DNA of 64,000 nt. Origin: CAVSJR01 sp963728285. Its GTDB lineage: Bacteria > Actinomycetota > UBA4738 > HRBIN12. Each line of letters begins with the position of its first letter. Position 1 is the first letter of the stretch. The notes under the pieces are model-generated. The model made no database searches and had not been told where the DNA came from. It saw only the letters and a program-made list of their open reading frames with translations. The stretch spans positions 372,001 to 436,000 of the forward strand of contig CAVSJR010000003.1 in NCBI GenBank assembly GCA_963728285.1. The letters are read 5' to 3'. Positions 29,339 through 44,306 of the stretch are shown piece by piece. The translations under genes and the position numbers were made by a program.

Positions 29339-31184
29339 TCACAGGTGGGGTTCGGCCTCGACGCGCGTCACGACCTCGCGGGCCGCGAGATCGCGCGCGG
29401 AGCGTCCGAACGCCTCGAGCCTTCCCGGATCGAGCGTGAGCAAGCATACCGTCTGACCCTCGAGCGCCGAGACGAGCAGGGTCCGCGGCTCGAAGGCCTC
29501 GAGCTCCCCCGGGAGCTCCGCCGACCCCGTCACGCGAAACACCGGTGCGCCCACGGGGAACCCGGCCTCGGCGCGCCGGGCGGCCTCGAAGCGGTGAAAC
29601 CGCTCCGGCCGCCCGGCCACGAGCGACTGCACCGCGGGATCGTTCGGATGGCTCGACTGCACGATCACCCGACCTCGCGGACGCGCCCACCCGGCCGCCT
29701 CGGCCCAGGTCGACAGCGACCGCTCCATCGCCGACATCCCCGGGCGGCGCGCGGCGAGGTCCGCATCGAGGATGGCGACCAGGTCGAGGCCGGGCGGGTC
29801 GATGTCCTTCACCGCCTCCGCGCCCCCGATGACGACGCCGTCCTCCGCGAGCAGCTCGGCCGAGCCGAGGGCCCCCGCGCCGCCCGGTCCGCCGTCGCCT
29901 CGGTCGCTCACGCGGCGCACCGGTCCGGGCGCGATGCGCGACGCCCACTCCTCCACGCGCTCCGCGCCGCCGCGGCGGATGCCGAAGTCCTCCGATCCGC
30001 AGACCGCGCAGCGCCCGGGCGACTCGCACACCACGCACCGCACCGCGCCGCCCTCGCTCCGCAGCAGGCCACCGCACTGCGCGCAGGCGGCGGGGCTGCC
30101 GCAGGATCGACACACCTGCGCGACGCCGTAGCCCGGCAGCGGCGCGTACACGAACGCCCTTCGCGCCTCGCGCAGCGAGGACACGACCCGCGGCGCCCGT
30201 CCCTCCGGGCCCGGCCGGACGACCTCCACCGGCGGCCATCGGCGCGTGGGGGGCGCGATCTCCGGCGCGCCGGCCATCGCGGCCTCCGTCGACGGGAACA
30301 GCGCCGACATGACGCACACGGCGCCGGCCTCTCGTGCGCGGGCCAACGCGACGTCTCGCACGTGGTAGGAGGGGGATCGCTCCTCGCGGTGGCCGGGATG
30401 GCTCTCGCGCGAGACGAACACGAGGCCCAGATCCCGGCGCCGGCGCGAAGACCGCCGGCCGCGTCCCCACGACGACGTCGAAGGCGCCCTCGCCGATCTC
30501 GAGCCACCGCCGGTAGCGCGCCCGCTTTCCCCCGCCGAGATACAGCGCGACGCGATCCCCGAAGGCCTCGGCGAGAGCGCGCGCGGTCGCGGGCAACGGC
30601 TCGGCCTCGGGCACGAGGACGATGGCCCGCCGGCCCGCCGCGAGCGTCGCCGCCACCGCGTCGACGGCGACCGTCACCTCGTCCTCCGGCGCCGGGCGGA
30701 GCAGGAACGGGCCCGATCCGCCGGCGAGCGCCGCGAGGGCGACGTCGGCCCCGCGATACGACGGCAGCGTGCCGCCGCGGGCGGGCTCGTCGAGGACCGA
30801 ACGCTTGGATCCGGGCGAGGGATGCCCGCCGTCGGCGGGGGGCGCCGCGCCACCCGCCTCCTCGAGGGCTCGCTCCTCCGACGCGACCCGTGGCGGGGAC
30901 GCCCGCCCGATCACCGCCGCGAGCGGCGCGACGTATCGCTCGCTCACCCACCGAAGCACCCGCAGGAGCTCGTCGTCGAAGAACCGCACCTGCGAGGACG
31001 CCGCCCGGACGGGCAGCATGCGGGGCGGAACCTCATCGGTGGGGCCGAGCACCCAGCCCTTCACCCGCCGGCCGTGAAACGAGATCTCCACGAGCGATCC
31101 GACGCCCGCGTTCAGCGAGGCATCGAGCTCGTACGTGAACGGCCTGTCGAGCGACAGGAGCGGACGGTCGACGCAGACCGCCAC
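29339..31184 (-). CDS. priA: Primosomal protein N'-like, helicase motifs lost, frame broken once
   Basis: The N-terminal DNA-binding part (VDRPLLSLDRPFTYEL, GVGSLVEISFHGR) and the zinc region CRSCGSPAACAQCGG plus CVVCESPGRCAVCGS identify PriA. The Walker A site is replaced by LLRPAPEDEVTVAVDAV, and the DEAH box by ESHPGHREE, so ATP-driven unwinding is unlikely. Helicase-deficient PriA is characteristic of Actinomycetota. One extra base near 30432 breaks the frame; skipping it gives APGLGLVFVSRESH. The start is GTG 31184. Confidence 0.9.
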
Positions 31185-31206
31185 GGGGCCCGAGAGGACG
31201 GGCCGG

Positions 31207-32394
<1,188 letters not shown>

Positions 32395-32439
32395 GACCGC
32401 CGAGTATACGGCAGGGGTGCGGCCCCCTCGCCGAGGTCC

Positions 32440-33650
32440 TTAGACGGGCCCGAGGAGCTTGGCCAGCCGGTCGCAGATCGCCGCCGCGAGCTCCCGCTTG
32501 GTCCACATGCGAAGCGGCTCGTCCTCGCCGGTCCTCGACAGGAGCAGCGCGCGGTTGGTCCGGGCGCCGAAGCCCGTGCCCTCCTTGCCGACCTCGTTCA
32601 CGACGATCAGGTCGAGCTTCTTGGAGTCGAGCTTGTGGCGCCCGGCCGCCTCGAGGTCCGACGTCTCGGCGGCGAACCCGACGATCACCTGTCCGCGCCG
32701 CCGGCGTCCGAGCTCGCTCAGGATGTCCGGGGTCTGCACGAGCCGGAACTCCGGCGGGCCGGCCCGCTTCTTCAGCTTCTCCGGCGCCGACGAGTCGGGG
32801 CGGAAGTCCGCGACCGCCGCCGCCATGACCACCGCATCGGCGCGCTCGAACCCCGCGAGGACGGCATCTCGCATCTGCTCCGCGGTCTCGACCCGGAGCA
32901 CGGGCATGCCCTCGGGCGGGTCGATCGTGTCGGGGCCGAGGACGAGGCGAACGTCCGCGCCGCGGGCGGCGGCCTCGCGGGCGACCTCGATCCCCATCCG
33001 CCCGCTCGATCGATTGCCGATGAAGCGGACCGGGTCGATCGGCTCGTGCGTCGGGCCGGCCGTGACCAGCAGGCGCCTCCCGGCCAGGTCGCGGCCCGAG
33101 GACGGCGGCGCCCTCCGCGGCGGCGAGGATCGCCTCGGGCTCGGCCATGCGGCCCTCCCCCTCGTCTCCGGCGGCGAGCGGACCGACCTCCGGTCCCACG
33201 ACGCGGATCCCCCGCTCCTCGAGGGCGCGGAGGTTGCCCCGGGTGGCGGCGTTGCTCCCACATCCCCGTGTGCATCGCCGGGGCGACCACGATCGGGCAC
33301 GAGGCCTCGAGCAGCGTGGAGGTGAGGAGGTCGTCGGCGAGCCCGAGCGCGAGCTTCGCCAGAGAATTGGCGGTCGCCGGGGCGACGATGGCGAGGTCGG
33401 CCTCGTGCGCGAGCTCGACGTGGAGCACGCGACCGGGCTCCTCCCACAGGGAGGTCCGAACGGGCCGCCCGGTGAGGGCGGCGAAGGTGTCGGGTCCGAC
33501 GAACCGCGTCGCCGCCTCGGTCATCACGACCTGGACGGTGGCTCCCGCGGCGGTCAGCAGGCGCGCCAGCGAGGCGACCTTGTACGCGGCGATGCCGCCG
33601 GTGACGCCGAGCAGGACCCGGCGCCCCGCGAGCGAGCTACTTGATGCCAA
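32440..33650 (-). CDS. coaBC: Phosphopantothenoylcysteine decarboxylase/synthetase CoaBC, frame broken twice
   Basis: The CoaC half has LLGVTGGIAAYK, the ELAHEADLAIVAPATANSLAK active-site region and PAMHTGMW. The CoaB half has LLVTAGPTHEPIDPVR, NRSSGRMG and AAAVADFRP. Skipping single bases near 33265 and 33110 restores a continuous fusion protein of about 400 residues. It carries out two successive steps of coenzyme A synthesis. The start overlaps the rpoZ stop by 14 bases. Confidence 0.93.
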
Positions 33651-33885
33651 CCTCGTCCGGCCGGTCGGCGCTGATCTTGCCCTCGGCGATCTCCTCGAGC
33701 GCGAGCGACAGCGGCTTGTTGCGAAGCCCGCCGGTCTCCACGAGCGGCGGCACGAACTCGCCGCGGCCCTCCCCGAGCTGGCTGTAGTAGGAGTTGATCT
33801 CCCGGGCGCGCTTGGCCGCCAGGATCACCAGGGAGTACTTGGAGTCGACATGCGCGAGCAGGTCGTCGATCTTGGGCTCGATCAT
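33637..33885 (-). CDS. rpoZ: RNA polymerase omega subunit
   Basis: The 82-residue protein MIEPKIDDLLAHVDSKYSLV continues VILAAKRAREINSYY, the conserved omega segment, and ends with an acidic KPLSLALEEIAEGKI. It helps assemble RNA polymerase. It overlaps gmk (ATGA) and coaBC, the common gmk-rpoZ-coaBC order. Confidence 0.95.
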   Translation of the reverse strand: MIEPKIDDLLAHVDSKYSLVILAAKRAREINSYYSQLGEGRGEFVPPLVETGGLRNKPLSLALEEIAEGKISADRPDEVGIK

Positions 33886-34481
33886 GAGGGCACGTCCTTT
33901 ACATGGCCGTCTTCGGGGGACTCGGCCAGTATAGCCGCGACCTGCGCGGCCGCCTCGTCGGGGTCGTCGTTGACGATGACGTGATCGAACCACGCCGCGT
34001 CGGCGATCTCGACTCCGGCCTTGGCGAGCCGGCGGCGGAGCTTGTCCTCGGTCTCCGTCGCTCGGGTGCGCAACCGGCGCTCGAGCTCCTCCAGCGACGG
34101 GGGCCGGAGGAAGATCAGGACGGCGTCGGGGACGCGCTTTCGAACCCACGCCGCGCCCTGAGGATCGATCTCGAGCAGCACGTCGCGACCCTCCGCGAGC
34201 ATCTCCCGGATCGGCGCCTCGGGCGTCCCCGACCGGTGGCCGTAGATCTCCGCCCACTCCAGCAGCTCGTGGTCCGCGACGAGCTCGTCGAACCGCTCAT
34301 CGGACACGAAGGAGTACTCGACCCCGTCCCGTTCACCGGGACGGGGTCGACGGGTCGTGACCGAGACGGACGGATACAGGTCCGGAAGCTCGCTCAGGAG
34401 CTTGCGGACGATCGTCCCCTTGCCGACCCCGGAGGGACCGGAGATGACGAACAGCCGGCCGGGACGTGTGGTGCCCGAGGC
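33882..34481 (-). CDS. gmk: Guanylate kinase, start unresolved
   Basis: GRLFVISGPSGVGKGTIVRK holds the P-loop, and VTTRRPRPGERDGVEYSFV and DVLLEIDPQGA are typical of guanylate kinase. The frame is open back to the mihF stop but contains no ATG, GTG or TTG upstream of the P-loop, so either a rare start or a base error hides the N-terminus; the given end is where similarity could begin. It phosphorylates GMP. It lies in the order mihF-gmk-rpoZ. Confidence 0.93.
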   Translation of the reverse strand, partial: ASGTTRPGRLFVISGPSGVGKGTIVRKLLSELPDLYPSVSVTTRRPRPGERDGVEYSFVSDERFDELVADHELLEWAEIYGHRSGTPEAPIREMLAEGRDVLLEIDPQGAAWVRKRVPDAVLIFLRPPSLEELERRLRTRATETEDKLRRRLAKAGVEIADAAWFDHVIVNDDPDEAAAQVAAILAESPEDGHVKDVPS

Positions 34482-34483
34482 GC

Positions 34484-34795
34484 CTACTTCTCGAACTTGG
34501 TCAGGAGCATCTCGCGCTGCTTCGCGCCGAGGCCCCGGATCCGACGGGTGGCGGAGATGTCCAGCTCCTCCATGATCTTCGTTGCCCGGACCTTCCCCAC
34601 CCCGGGCAGCGACTCGAGGACCGTGGACACCTTCATCTTGCCGACGATGTCGTCCCCCGACTGCTCGAGGAGGCCGCCCAGCGTCTGCTTTCCGGCCTTG
34701 AGCTCGCCCTTGATCACGGCCCGTTTCTTGCGGGCCTCGGCGGCCTTGGCCAGGGCCTCCTTGCGCTGTTCCTCCGTCAGGGTGGGTAGGGGCAT
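34484..34795 (-). CDS. mihF: Actinobacterial-type integration host factor
   Basis: The intact 103-residue basic protein MPLPTLTEEQRKEALAKAAE has a long N-terminal helix, a helix-two-turn-helix core with LESLPGVGKVRATKIMEEL, and a C-terminal RRIRGLGAKQREMLL. This is the mIHF family, found in Actinomycetota and unrelated to E. coli IHF. It bends and compacts DNA. AAGGAGG lies five bases before the ATG and a strong promoter lies upstream. It is a useful taxonomic marker for this window. Confidence 0.95.
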   Translation of the reverse strand: MPLPTLTEEQRKEALAKAAEARKKRAVIKGELKAGKQTLGGLLEQSGDDIVGKMKVSTVLESLPGVGKVRATKIMEELDISATRRIRGLGAKQREMLLTKFEK

Positions 34796-34831
34796 GAATG
34801 CCTCCTTCTACTCGGGGTCGAGAACCGGGGG

Positions 34832-34861
34832 ATTATACGCAGGCCTCGAGGGGGGGCACAA
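34832..34861 (-). promoter_or_regulatory. Promoter of the mihF-gmk-rpoZ-coaBC string
   Basis: A perfect -10 TATAAT (34837-34832) and a -35 TTGTGC (34861-34856) are separated by 18 bp, just upstream of mihF. It is the best sigma70-like promoter in the window. Confidence 0.75.
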
Positions 34862-34979
34862 CGCGAACACCCCCCGCGACCTGTGCTTTCGCCGGGTTCC
34901 TCAACCTTCGGATGAGGTCGAGTTCGTTCGTCGACCCGTGTGTTCGGGCGTTCGGCACGCGGGCGACGCGCCCGATCGC

Positions 34980-35662
34980 TCACCGGAGCGTCGCGACGAT
35001 CGACCGCGCAACGCCCCCGGGATCGCGCGATTCCGTCACGGGGCGCCCCACGACGAGGTAGTCGGCGCCCTTCGCGATCGCCTCCTCGGGCGTGAGGATG
35101 CGCACCTGATCGTGCCCGTTGGATCCCGCGGGGCGGATGCCGGGAACCACCAGACAGAACTCCTCGCCGCACACCTCCCGCACCGTCGTCACGTCCTCGC
35201 CCGAGACGACCACGCCGGCCGCGCCGGCCGCGCGCGCCTCGAACGCCAGCGAGGCGGGGCTCGCAAGCTCTTCCCCCGCAAGGCTCGACAGCACGGTGAC
35301 CGCGAGCACCAGGGGGACGGGGTGGCCCGCCTCCTCTGCGCCGCGGGCCGCGCCGTCGACGGCCGCGCGCATCATCGCCTCGCCGCCGAGCGAGTGCACG
35401 TTCATCATCGCGACGCCCAGCCGCGCGATGTTCGCGGCGGCGCGCTCCACCGTGGTGGGGATGTCGTGCAGCTTGGCGTCGACGAACACGGGCGCGTGCA
35501 GAGCGATGCGGCGAACCGCCTCCGGGCCGTGGGCCCAGAACAACTCGAGGCCGACCTTCAGCATGCCGGCCCGCCCGGCGAGCTCCTTCGCGAGCGCCTC
35601 CGCGCGATCGAGGTCGGACACGTCGAGCGCGACGATGAGCGGATTTTGGGGGGTGGAATCAT
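34980..35662 (-). CDS. pyrF: Orotidine 5'-phosphate decarboxylase, frame broken near the start
   Basis: The barrel has VFVDAKLHDIPTTV, the catalytic lysine/aspartate segment, plus VVPGIRPAG and DYLVVGRPV. The N-terminal PLIVALDVSDLDRAEAL is in frame but has no start codon. The ATG at 35662 reads MIPPP and reaches it only if a C-run (about 35650) is one base longer. This is one of the few sites that look like a deletion. The enzyme makes UMP, the last step of the pathway encoded here. Confidence 0.93.
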
Positions 35663-35699
35663 GGTCGCCTCCGAGGTCGTGGCCGGGCCGCCGAGGTCC

Positions 35700-36653
35700 T
35701 CACGCCGCCCCCTCGCCGCCGGGAACGACCGGCGAGGAGAGTCGGATCCTCCCGCGGATCGCGTCCGGCGAGGCGAGGCCCTTGGCCCCAAGGTACTCGG
35801 AGATGCCCTTGGCCACCCGGGCCGGCACCGAGGGGTCGACGAGCACCGCGGTGCCCACCTGCACCGCCCAGGCGCCGGCCAGGAGCATCTCCACGGCGTC
35901 CGTGCCGCTCGACACGCCGCCGACGCCCAGGATCGGCACCTCGGGAAGGGCCGAGGCGACCTCGTAGATCGCCCGGAGCGCGAGGGGCCGAACCGCGGGG
36001 CCCGACAGGTACCCGGTCGCGCCGCCGAGCGCCGCCCGCATGCTGGCCGCCTCCACGCCCATCGCCGGCACGCCGTCGATGAGCGTCAGCCCGTGCACCC
36101 CCGACCGCACGCATGCGACGGCCGTCTCGAGGAGGCCGGACGTCATGGCCGGAAGCTTCGCGAAGACCGGGACCGACGCGCGTCTCGCGACGGCGCCCGC
36201 GACCTCCGCGGCGCGATCCGGCCTCGACAACCAGGGACGCCCCTCGAGCTCCTCGTCGTCGCAGGAGAGGTAGACCTCGAGGGCCACGACGCCCGGCGCC
36301 GCCTCGAGAAACGCGGCGAGCCGGATGTACTCCTCGACGCTGCTTCCCGCGATCGAGACGAACACCGGCAGCCCGAGGCTCGCCATGTGCAGGAGGTCGT
36401 CGGCGACGAAGGCGTTCACCCCCGGGTTCTGGAGCCCGACCATCGACAGGAACCCCGACGGCGTCTCGGCGAGCCTCGGCGAGGGCGCCCCCCGTCGCGG
36501 ATTGACCGTGATGCTCCTGCTGACGATGCCGCCGAGGCCCCGGCGGTCGAACATCCCGCCGAGCTCTCGGCCGGTGCCGAAACAGCCCGAGGCGATCATC
36601 ACGGGCCCGGGAAGCACGAGGCCGTTCAGGTCGACGGAGGACGACGGCGTCAT
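35700..36653 (-). CDS. pyrD: Dihydroorotate dehydrogenase (PyrD class 1B-like) with altered substrate pocket
   Basis: The intact 317-residue barrel matches class 1B PyrD overall: IASGCFGTGRE, RLAETPSGF, VGLQNPGVN and YLSGPAVRPLALR. The catalytic cysteine is kept (LSCDD). Residues that bind orotate in studied enzymes differ: LNAIG becomes LSMVG, LNxSCPN becomes VYLSCDD and LINT becomes LIDG. The FMN-contacting KATT is SRSI. The gene overlaps pyrK (ATGA) inside a UMP operon, so dihydroorotate oxidation is the expected role. The pocket changes make it uncertain. Confidence 0.8.
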   Translation of the reverse strand: MTPSSSVDLNGLVLPGPVMIASGCFGTGRELGGMFDRRGLGGIVSRSITVNPRRGAPSPRLAETPSGFLSMVGLQNPGVNAFVADDLLHMASLGLPVFVSIAGSSVEEYIRLAAFLEAAPGVVALEVYLSCDDEELEGRPWLSRPDRAAEVAGAVARRASVPVFAKLPAMTSGLLETAVACVRSGVHGLTLIDGVPAMGVEAASMRAALGGATGYLSGPAVRPLALRAIYEVASALPEVPILGVGGVSSGTDAVEMLLAGAWAVQVGTAVLVDPSVPARVAKGISEYLGAKGLASPDAIRGRIRLSSPVVPGGEGAA

Positions 36654-37530
36654 CCCGGCCACGATCGCACCACCGGAAAGCCCTCGGGGGGCGTCTCGAG
36701 CAGCTCGCGCCCGCCGGGGACGCGCTCGCCCATCCAGACGTCCCACAATATGCGCGCCGGGTTGAACACCGGACCCTCGACGCACGCGCGCAGCGTGTCG
36801 TAGCCGGAGCCGTCCTTGCGCGCGACCGGAACGCCGCACGTGAAGCACAGCCCGAGCCCGCAGCCCATCCGCTCCTCGACGGCGAACTGCGCCGGGAGGT
36901 GGGACTCGCGGCAGAACTCGGCGAGCCGGCGAAGCATCGCGCCCGACCCGGCCGCGTACACGACCTCGGCGCCGGAACGCTCCGCCATCTCGGGAACGGC
37001 ATCCATGGCCGATCCGCGCTCGCCGAGGCTGCCGTCCTCCGTCACGAACGCGATGGTCTGCGACAGGCGCTTGCCCTCGATCTGCTTGAAGACGTGCTCC
37101 TCGTCCCGGCCGCCGACGACCATGTCCACGCGCTTGCCGCGAGACCGGAGCTCCTGCGCGAGGAAGTAGATCGACGCCGCCCCGTGGCCCTCCGCCACGA
37201 GCAGGCAGTTGGTCAGCTGTCGCGGATAGGAGAAGGGTGTGCCGAGCGGCCCGATCACGTCGAGGAACTCGTGGGGCTGCGCATGCGCCAGCCACTGCGT
37301 GCCGCGGCCGTGGTCGTCGAACGCGAACTCGAGCGTGCCCGCCCAGCCCCCGCGTCGGGCCGACTGGTGGATCGAGAAGTGCCGGCGCAGGAAGAACTCC
37401 CGTCCCTCCGGCATCGCGACGGCGAGGAATTGGCCTGGCCGCGCGCGCTCCGCGATATCGGGTGCGACGAGCGTGATCGAGTGATAGGCGCCGAAGCGCC
37501 TGGCGGAGAGGATCTCTGCTCGAACTCGCT

Positions 37531-37534
<4 letters not shown>
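36650..37534 (-). CDS. pyrK: Dihydroorotate dehydrogenase electron-transfer subunit
   Basis: The intact 294-residue protein has an FAD-binding beta-barrel (PGQFLAVAMPEGREFFLRRH), an NAD-binding domain and a C-terminal 2Fe-2S site CGLGLCFTC plus a cysteine 15 residues later (RACVEGPVF). It passes electrons from PyrD to NAD. The GTG start overlaps the carB stop (GTGA). Confidence 0.93.
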
Positions 37535-40830
<3,296 letters not shown>

Positions 40831-40831
<1 letters not shown>

Positions 40832-42072
40832 CAGGCGGCCGTTCCGTCCGCCATCAGCCGGCGGAACTCCTCGAACAGGTAGCGGGAATCGTGCGGACCC
40901 GGCGCGGCCTCCGGGTGGTACTGGACGCTGAAGGCGGGGACGTCCAGGCAGCGCAGCCCCTCGAGCGTGCCGTCGTTGAGGTTCCAGTGCGTCAGCTCGA
41001 CGCGCCCGAACGGCGTGTTCACGCGGCCCGGCGCGTCCGCGTCCGCAGTCGCCGTCGCGGTCGGCGTGGCGTCGGCGGGCAGCGGGTCCCAGGCTGCGGG
41101 ATCCACCGCGAACCCGTGGTTGTGGCTGGTGATCTCGACGACGCCCGTGCGGAGGTTCTTGACCGGCTGGTTCGCGCCCCGATGGCCGAACTTCATCTTG
41201 TAGGTGGACCCGCCGAGCGCGTGCGCCATGAGCTGATGGCCGAGGCAGATCCCGAACACGGGGGCGGTGCCGAGCAGCTCTCGGGCCACGGCGATGCCGT
41301 AGCTCGTCACGCTCGGATCGCCCGGGCCGTTGCCGAGGAAGACGCCGTCGAAGCCGCCGGCGGCGATGTCGGCGGCCGGCGTCTCGGCCGGGTAGACGGT
41401 GACCTCGCATCCCTCGGCGGCGAGCAGCCGAAGGATGGTGCGCTTCATGCCGTAATCGACCGCCGCGACGCGATACGTCCGGCCGTCCCGCGGCGTCGCC
41501 GCGCCCACCAGCTCGCCCGCGTCGAACGGCTCGTCCGCGGAGACCGAGCTCGCGAGATCCGCGCCCGACATGCCCGGCGTGGCGCGGACCCGCGACGCGA
41601 GCGAGCCGGCATCGAGGTCCTCGGTCGAGATCCCGCACCGCATCGCGCCGGCCTCGCGGATGCGCAGCGTGAGCGCACGGGTGTCGATGCCCTCGATCCC
41701 CACCACGCCCGCCGACGAGAGCTCCTCCTGGAGGGTCCGCTCGGCCCGCCAGCTCGAGGCCCGGCGCGACGCCTCCCGGACGGCGAACCCGGCGACCTGC
41801 ACGTGCGCCGACTCGGGGTCGTCGAGGTTCACGCCGTAGTTCCCCTGATGGGGCGACGTCATCACGACGATCTGCCTCGCGTACGAGGGGTCGGTCAGCA
41901 CCTCCTGGTAGCCCACCATCGCGGTGTTGAACACGACCTCGCCGAACGCCTCGCCGGCGGCGCCGAACCCGCTCCCGCGAAAGGCCGAGCCGTCCTCCAG
42001 CACGAGGAGCGCCTCCGGACCAACCGGTGCGCCGCGCGTTCCCCCCGCATCCGGACCGACGCCGGACGTCAA
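40831..42072 (-). CDS. carA: Carbamoyl-phosphate synthase small (glutaminase) subunit
   Basis: The intact protein has EVVFNTAMVGYQEVLTDPSY, YGVNLDDPES and the amidotransferase nucleophile in GICLGHQLMAHALGG, with HNHGFAVD and the catalytic FSVQYHPEAAPGP. A threonine/alanine/aspartate-rich insert (PTATATADADAPG) lies before VNTPFGRVELTHW. I take TTG 42072, overlapping the pyrC stop, as the start; a GTG further in is possible. It supplies ammonia to CarB. Confidence 0.94.
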
Positions 42073-43374
42073 CGCTGCGCCTTCCCGTCGGCGACGGTCA
42101 GCTCGCCCCGATAGACCGTGTGCACGACCCTGCCGCGGAGGGTCCGCCCGAGGAAGGCGGAGTTGCGGCTGCGCGACGCGAAGGGCAGCTCGACGAGCCA
42201 CTCCTCGGCGGGATCGAACGCGACGAGGTTCGCCGGGCGGCCGGGCTCGATCGGGCCTCCGTGATCGCCGGCGCCGAGGATCCGTGCCGGCGCGGTGGAC
42301 AGCGCCTCGATCGGCGCGCGACAGCGACATGTGGCCCGGGGCGACCAGCTCGGTCAGGACGACCGCGAGCGCCGTCTCGAGCCCGATCGTCCCCGGCGGC
42401 GCCTGGTCGAACTCGGCCTCCTTCTCCTCGACGGCGTGCGGCGCATGGTCCGTCGCGACGACATCGATGGTGCCGTCGGCCACGCCGGCGCGCAGGGCCT
42501 CGCGGTCCTCGGGCGCCCGAAGCGGGGGGTTCACCTTGAGGTTCGTGTCGTAGCCGGAGAGGTCCTCGTCCGTGAACACGAGATGGTGCGGCGTCACCTC
42601 GGCGGTCACCCGGATCCCGTCCGCCTTCGCCCTGCGCACGCGCTCGACCGATCCCGCCGACGACAGGTGCATGAGGTGCAGGCGCCCGCCGGTCAGCCGG
42701 GCGACGGCGAGATCTCGCGCGACGATGATCTCCTCGGCCTCGCGCGGCTGTCCGGAGAGCCCCAGCGAGTAGGAGGTGAGCCCCTCGTGCATCTGCGACC
42801 CCTCCGCGAGCGTCGAGTCCTCGCAGTGCTCGGCGATCACGACGTCCTCGAACGCCTTCACGTACTGGATGGCGTTGCGCAGCGTGCGCGCCGAGGGCAC
42901 GCACCTCCCGTCGTCGGAGAAGATCCGGACCCCCGCCTCGACCATCTCGCCGAGCTCCGCCATCTGCTCGCCTGCGAGCCCGCGGGTGATCGCGCCCGAC
43001 CGGGAAGACGTCGGCCAGACGCGCGCGCTCGGCCAGCGCGAGGACCTCCCGGATCACCGCCGCGTTGTCGGCGACCGGGTCGGTGTTCGCCATCGCGGTC
43101 ACGGCCGTGTAGCCGCCGACGGCGGCGGCTCGGGTGCCCGTCTCGACGGTCTCCTTGTCCTCGCGGCCGGGCTCGCGCAGGTGCGCGTGCAGGTCGACGA
43201 GTCCCGGCGCCAGCACGAGGCCGCTGCAGTCGAGCACGGTCGGCGCCCTCGCGGCTCGCCGCCCGCTCGACGGAGGCGACGCGTCCGTCCGCCACGAGGA
43301 CGTCGAGCACCTCGTCTCGATCCGCGGCGGGATCGACCACCCGGGCGCCCGGCGAGGAGGATCCGCTCAGGCAT
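42069..43374 (-). CDS. pyrC: Dihydroorotase, frame broken about four times
   Basis: Pieces in different frames add up to one protein: MPERILLAG, VLDCSGLVLAPGLVDLHAHL with the HxH metal site, FSDDGRCVPSARTL, AEHCED, HLMHLSSAGSVE and ATDHAPHAVEEK. Breaks lie near 43350, 43243, 43000 and 42318; each is restored by skipping one base, often a C after GGG. It cyclises carbamoyl aspartate. The start ATG overlaps the pyrB stop region. Confidence 0.92.
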
Positions 43375-44306
43375 CGTCGCGCCACCTCTCCCCCGCCGCC
43401 GAGCATCAGGTACAGCAGCGACATGCGCACGGCGATCCCGTTGGTGACCTGCTCCTCGATGACCGACTGCGGAAGGTCGGCGACCTCGGAGTCGATCTCC
43501 ACGCCGCGGTTCATCGGGCCGGGATGCATGATCATGCGTGCCCTCCGGCAAGCATGCGCGACGCGCTCGCGCGTGAGGCCGAACAGCCGCGAGTACTCGC
43601 GCACGCTCGGGAAGTACTGCTGCCGCTGTCGTTCCCGCTGGACTCGAAGCATGTAGCAGACGTCGAGCTTGGGCAGCACGGCGTCGATGTCGTACGAGAC
43701 CTGCACGCCCCACGCCGGCGCGTCCGGGGGGATCGAGCGTCGGCGGTCCGACGAGCGTGACGTCCGCGCCCATCTTCACGAGGCCGAACGAGAGCGAGCG
43801 GGCGACGCGCGAGTGCAGGACGTCGCCGATGATCGCGACGCGCAGGCCCTCGAGTCGATCCAGCCGCTCGCGCATCGTGTAGAGGTCGAGCAGCGCCTGC
43901 GTCGGGTGCTCGTGCGTGCCGTCGCCCGCGTTCAGCACGCTGCCCGTGATCCATTGCGTGAGCGCGTGCGGGGCTCCGCGAGGACGAGTGACGGATCACG
44001 ACCGCGTCGGCCCCCATCGCCTGCAGCGTGAGCGCCGTGTCCTTGAGGCTCTCGCCCTTCGACACGCTGGATCCGCCGGTCGAGAAGTTGATCACGTCGG
44101 CCGACAGCCGCTTCGCCGCGAGCTCGAACGAGATCCTGCGTGCGCGTGGAGTTCTCGTAGAAGAGGTTCACGACCGTGCGGCCGCGGAGCGCCGGCACCT
44201 TCTTGATCACCCGGGTGCCGACCTCGCGGAAGGACTCGGCCGTGTCCAGCACGCGGACGATGTCGTCCGGCGTGAGGTCGTGCAGCGAGAGCAGGTGCTT
44301 GTTCAT
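43367..44306 (-). CDS. pyrB: Aspartate carbamoylt­ransferase, frame broken about four times
   Basis: MNKHLLSLHDLTPDDI, FYENSTRTR, INFSTGGSSVSKGESLKDT, GDGTHEHPTQALLDL and MHPGPMNRGVEI are all present but lie in several frames. Skipping single bases near 44147, 43987, 43735 and 43395 makes one protein of about 310 residues. STRTR and HPTQ are the carbamoyl-phosphate and aspartate motifs. The ATG overlaps the pyrR stop (ATGA). Confidence 0.93.

Noticed and set aside
32395..32439. SAM riboswitch near metK
   Set aside because: The 45-base gap is too short and shows no conserved SAM-binding core.
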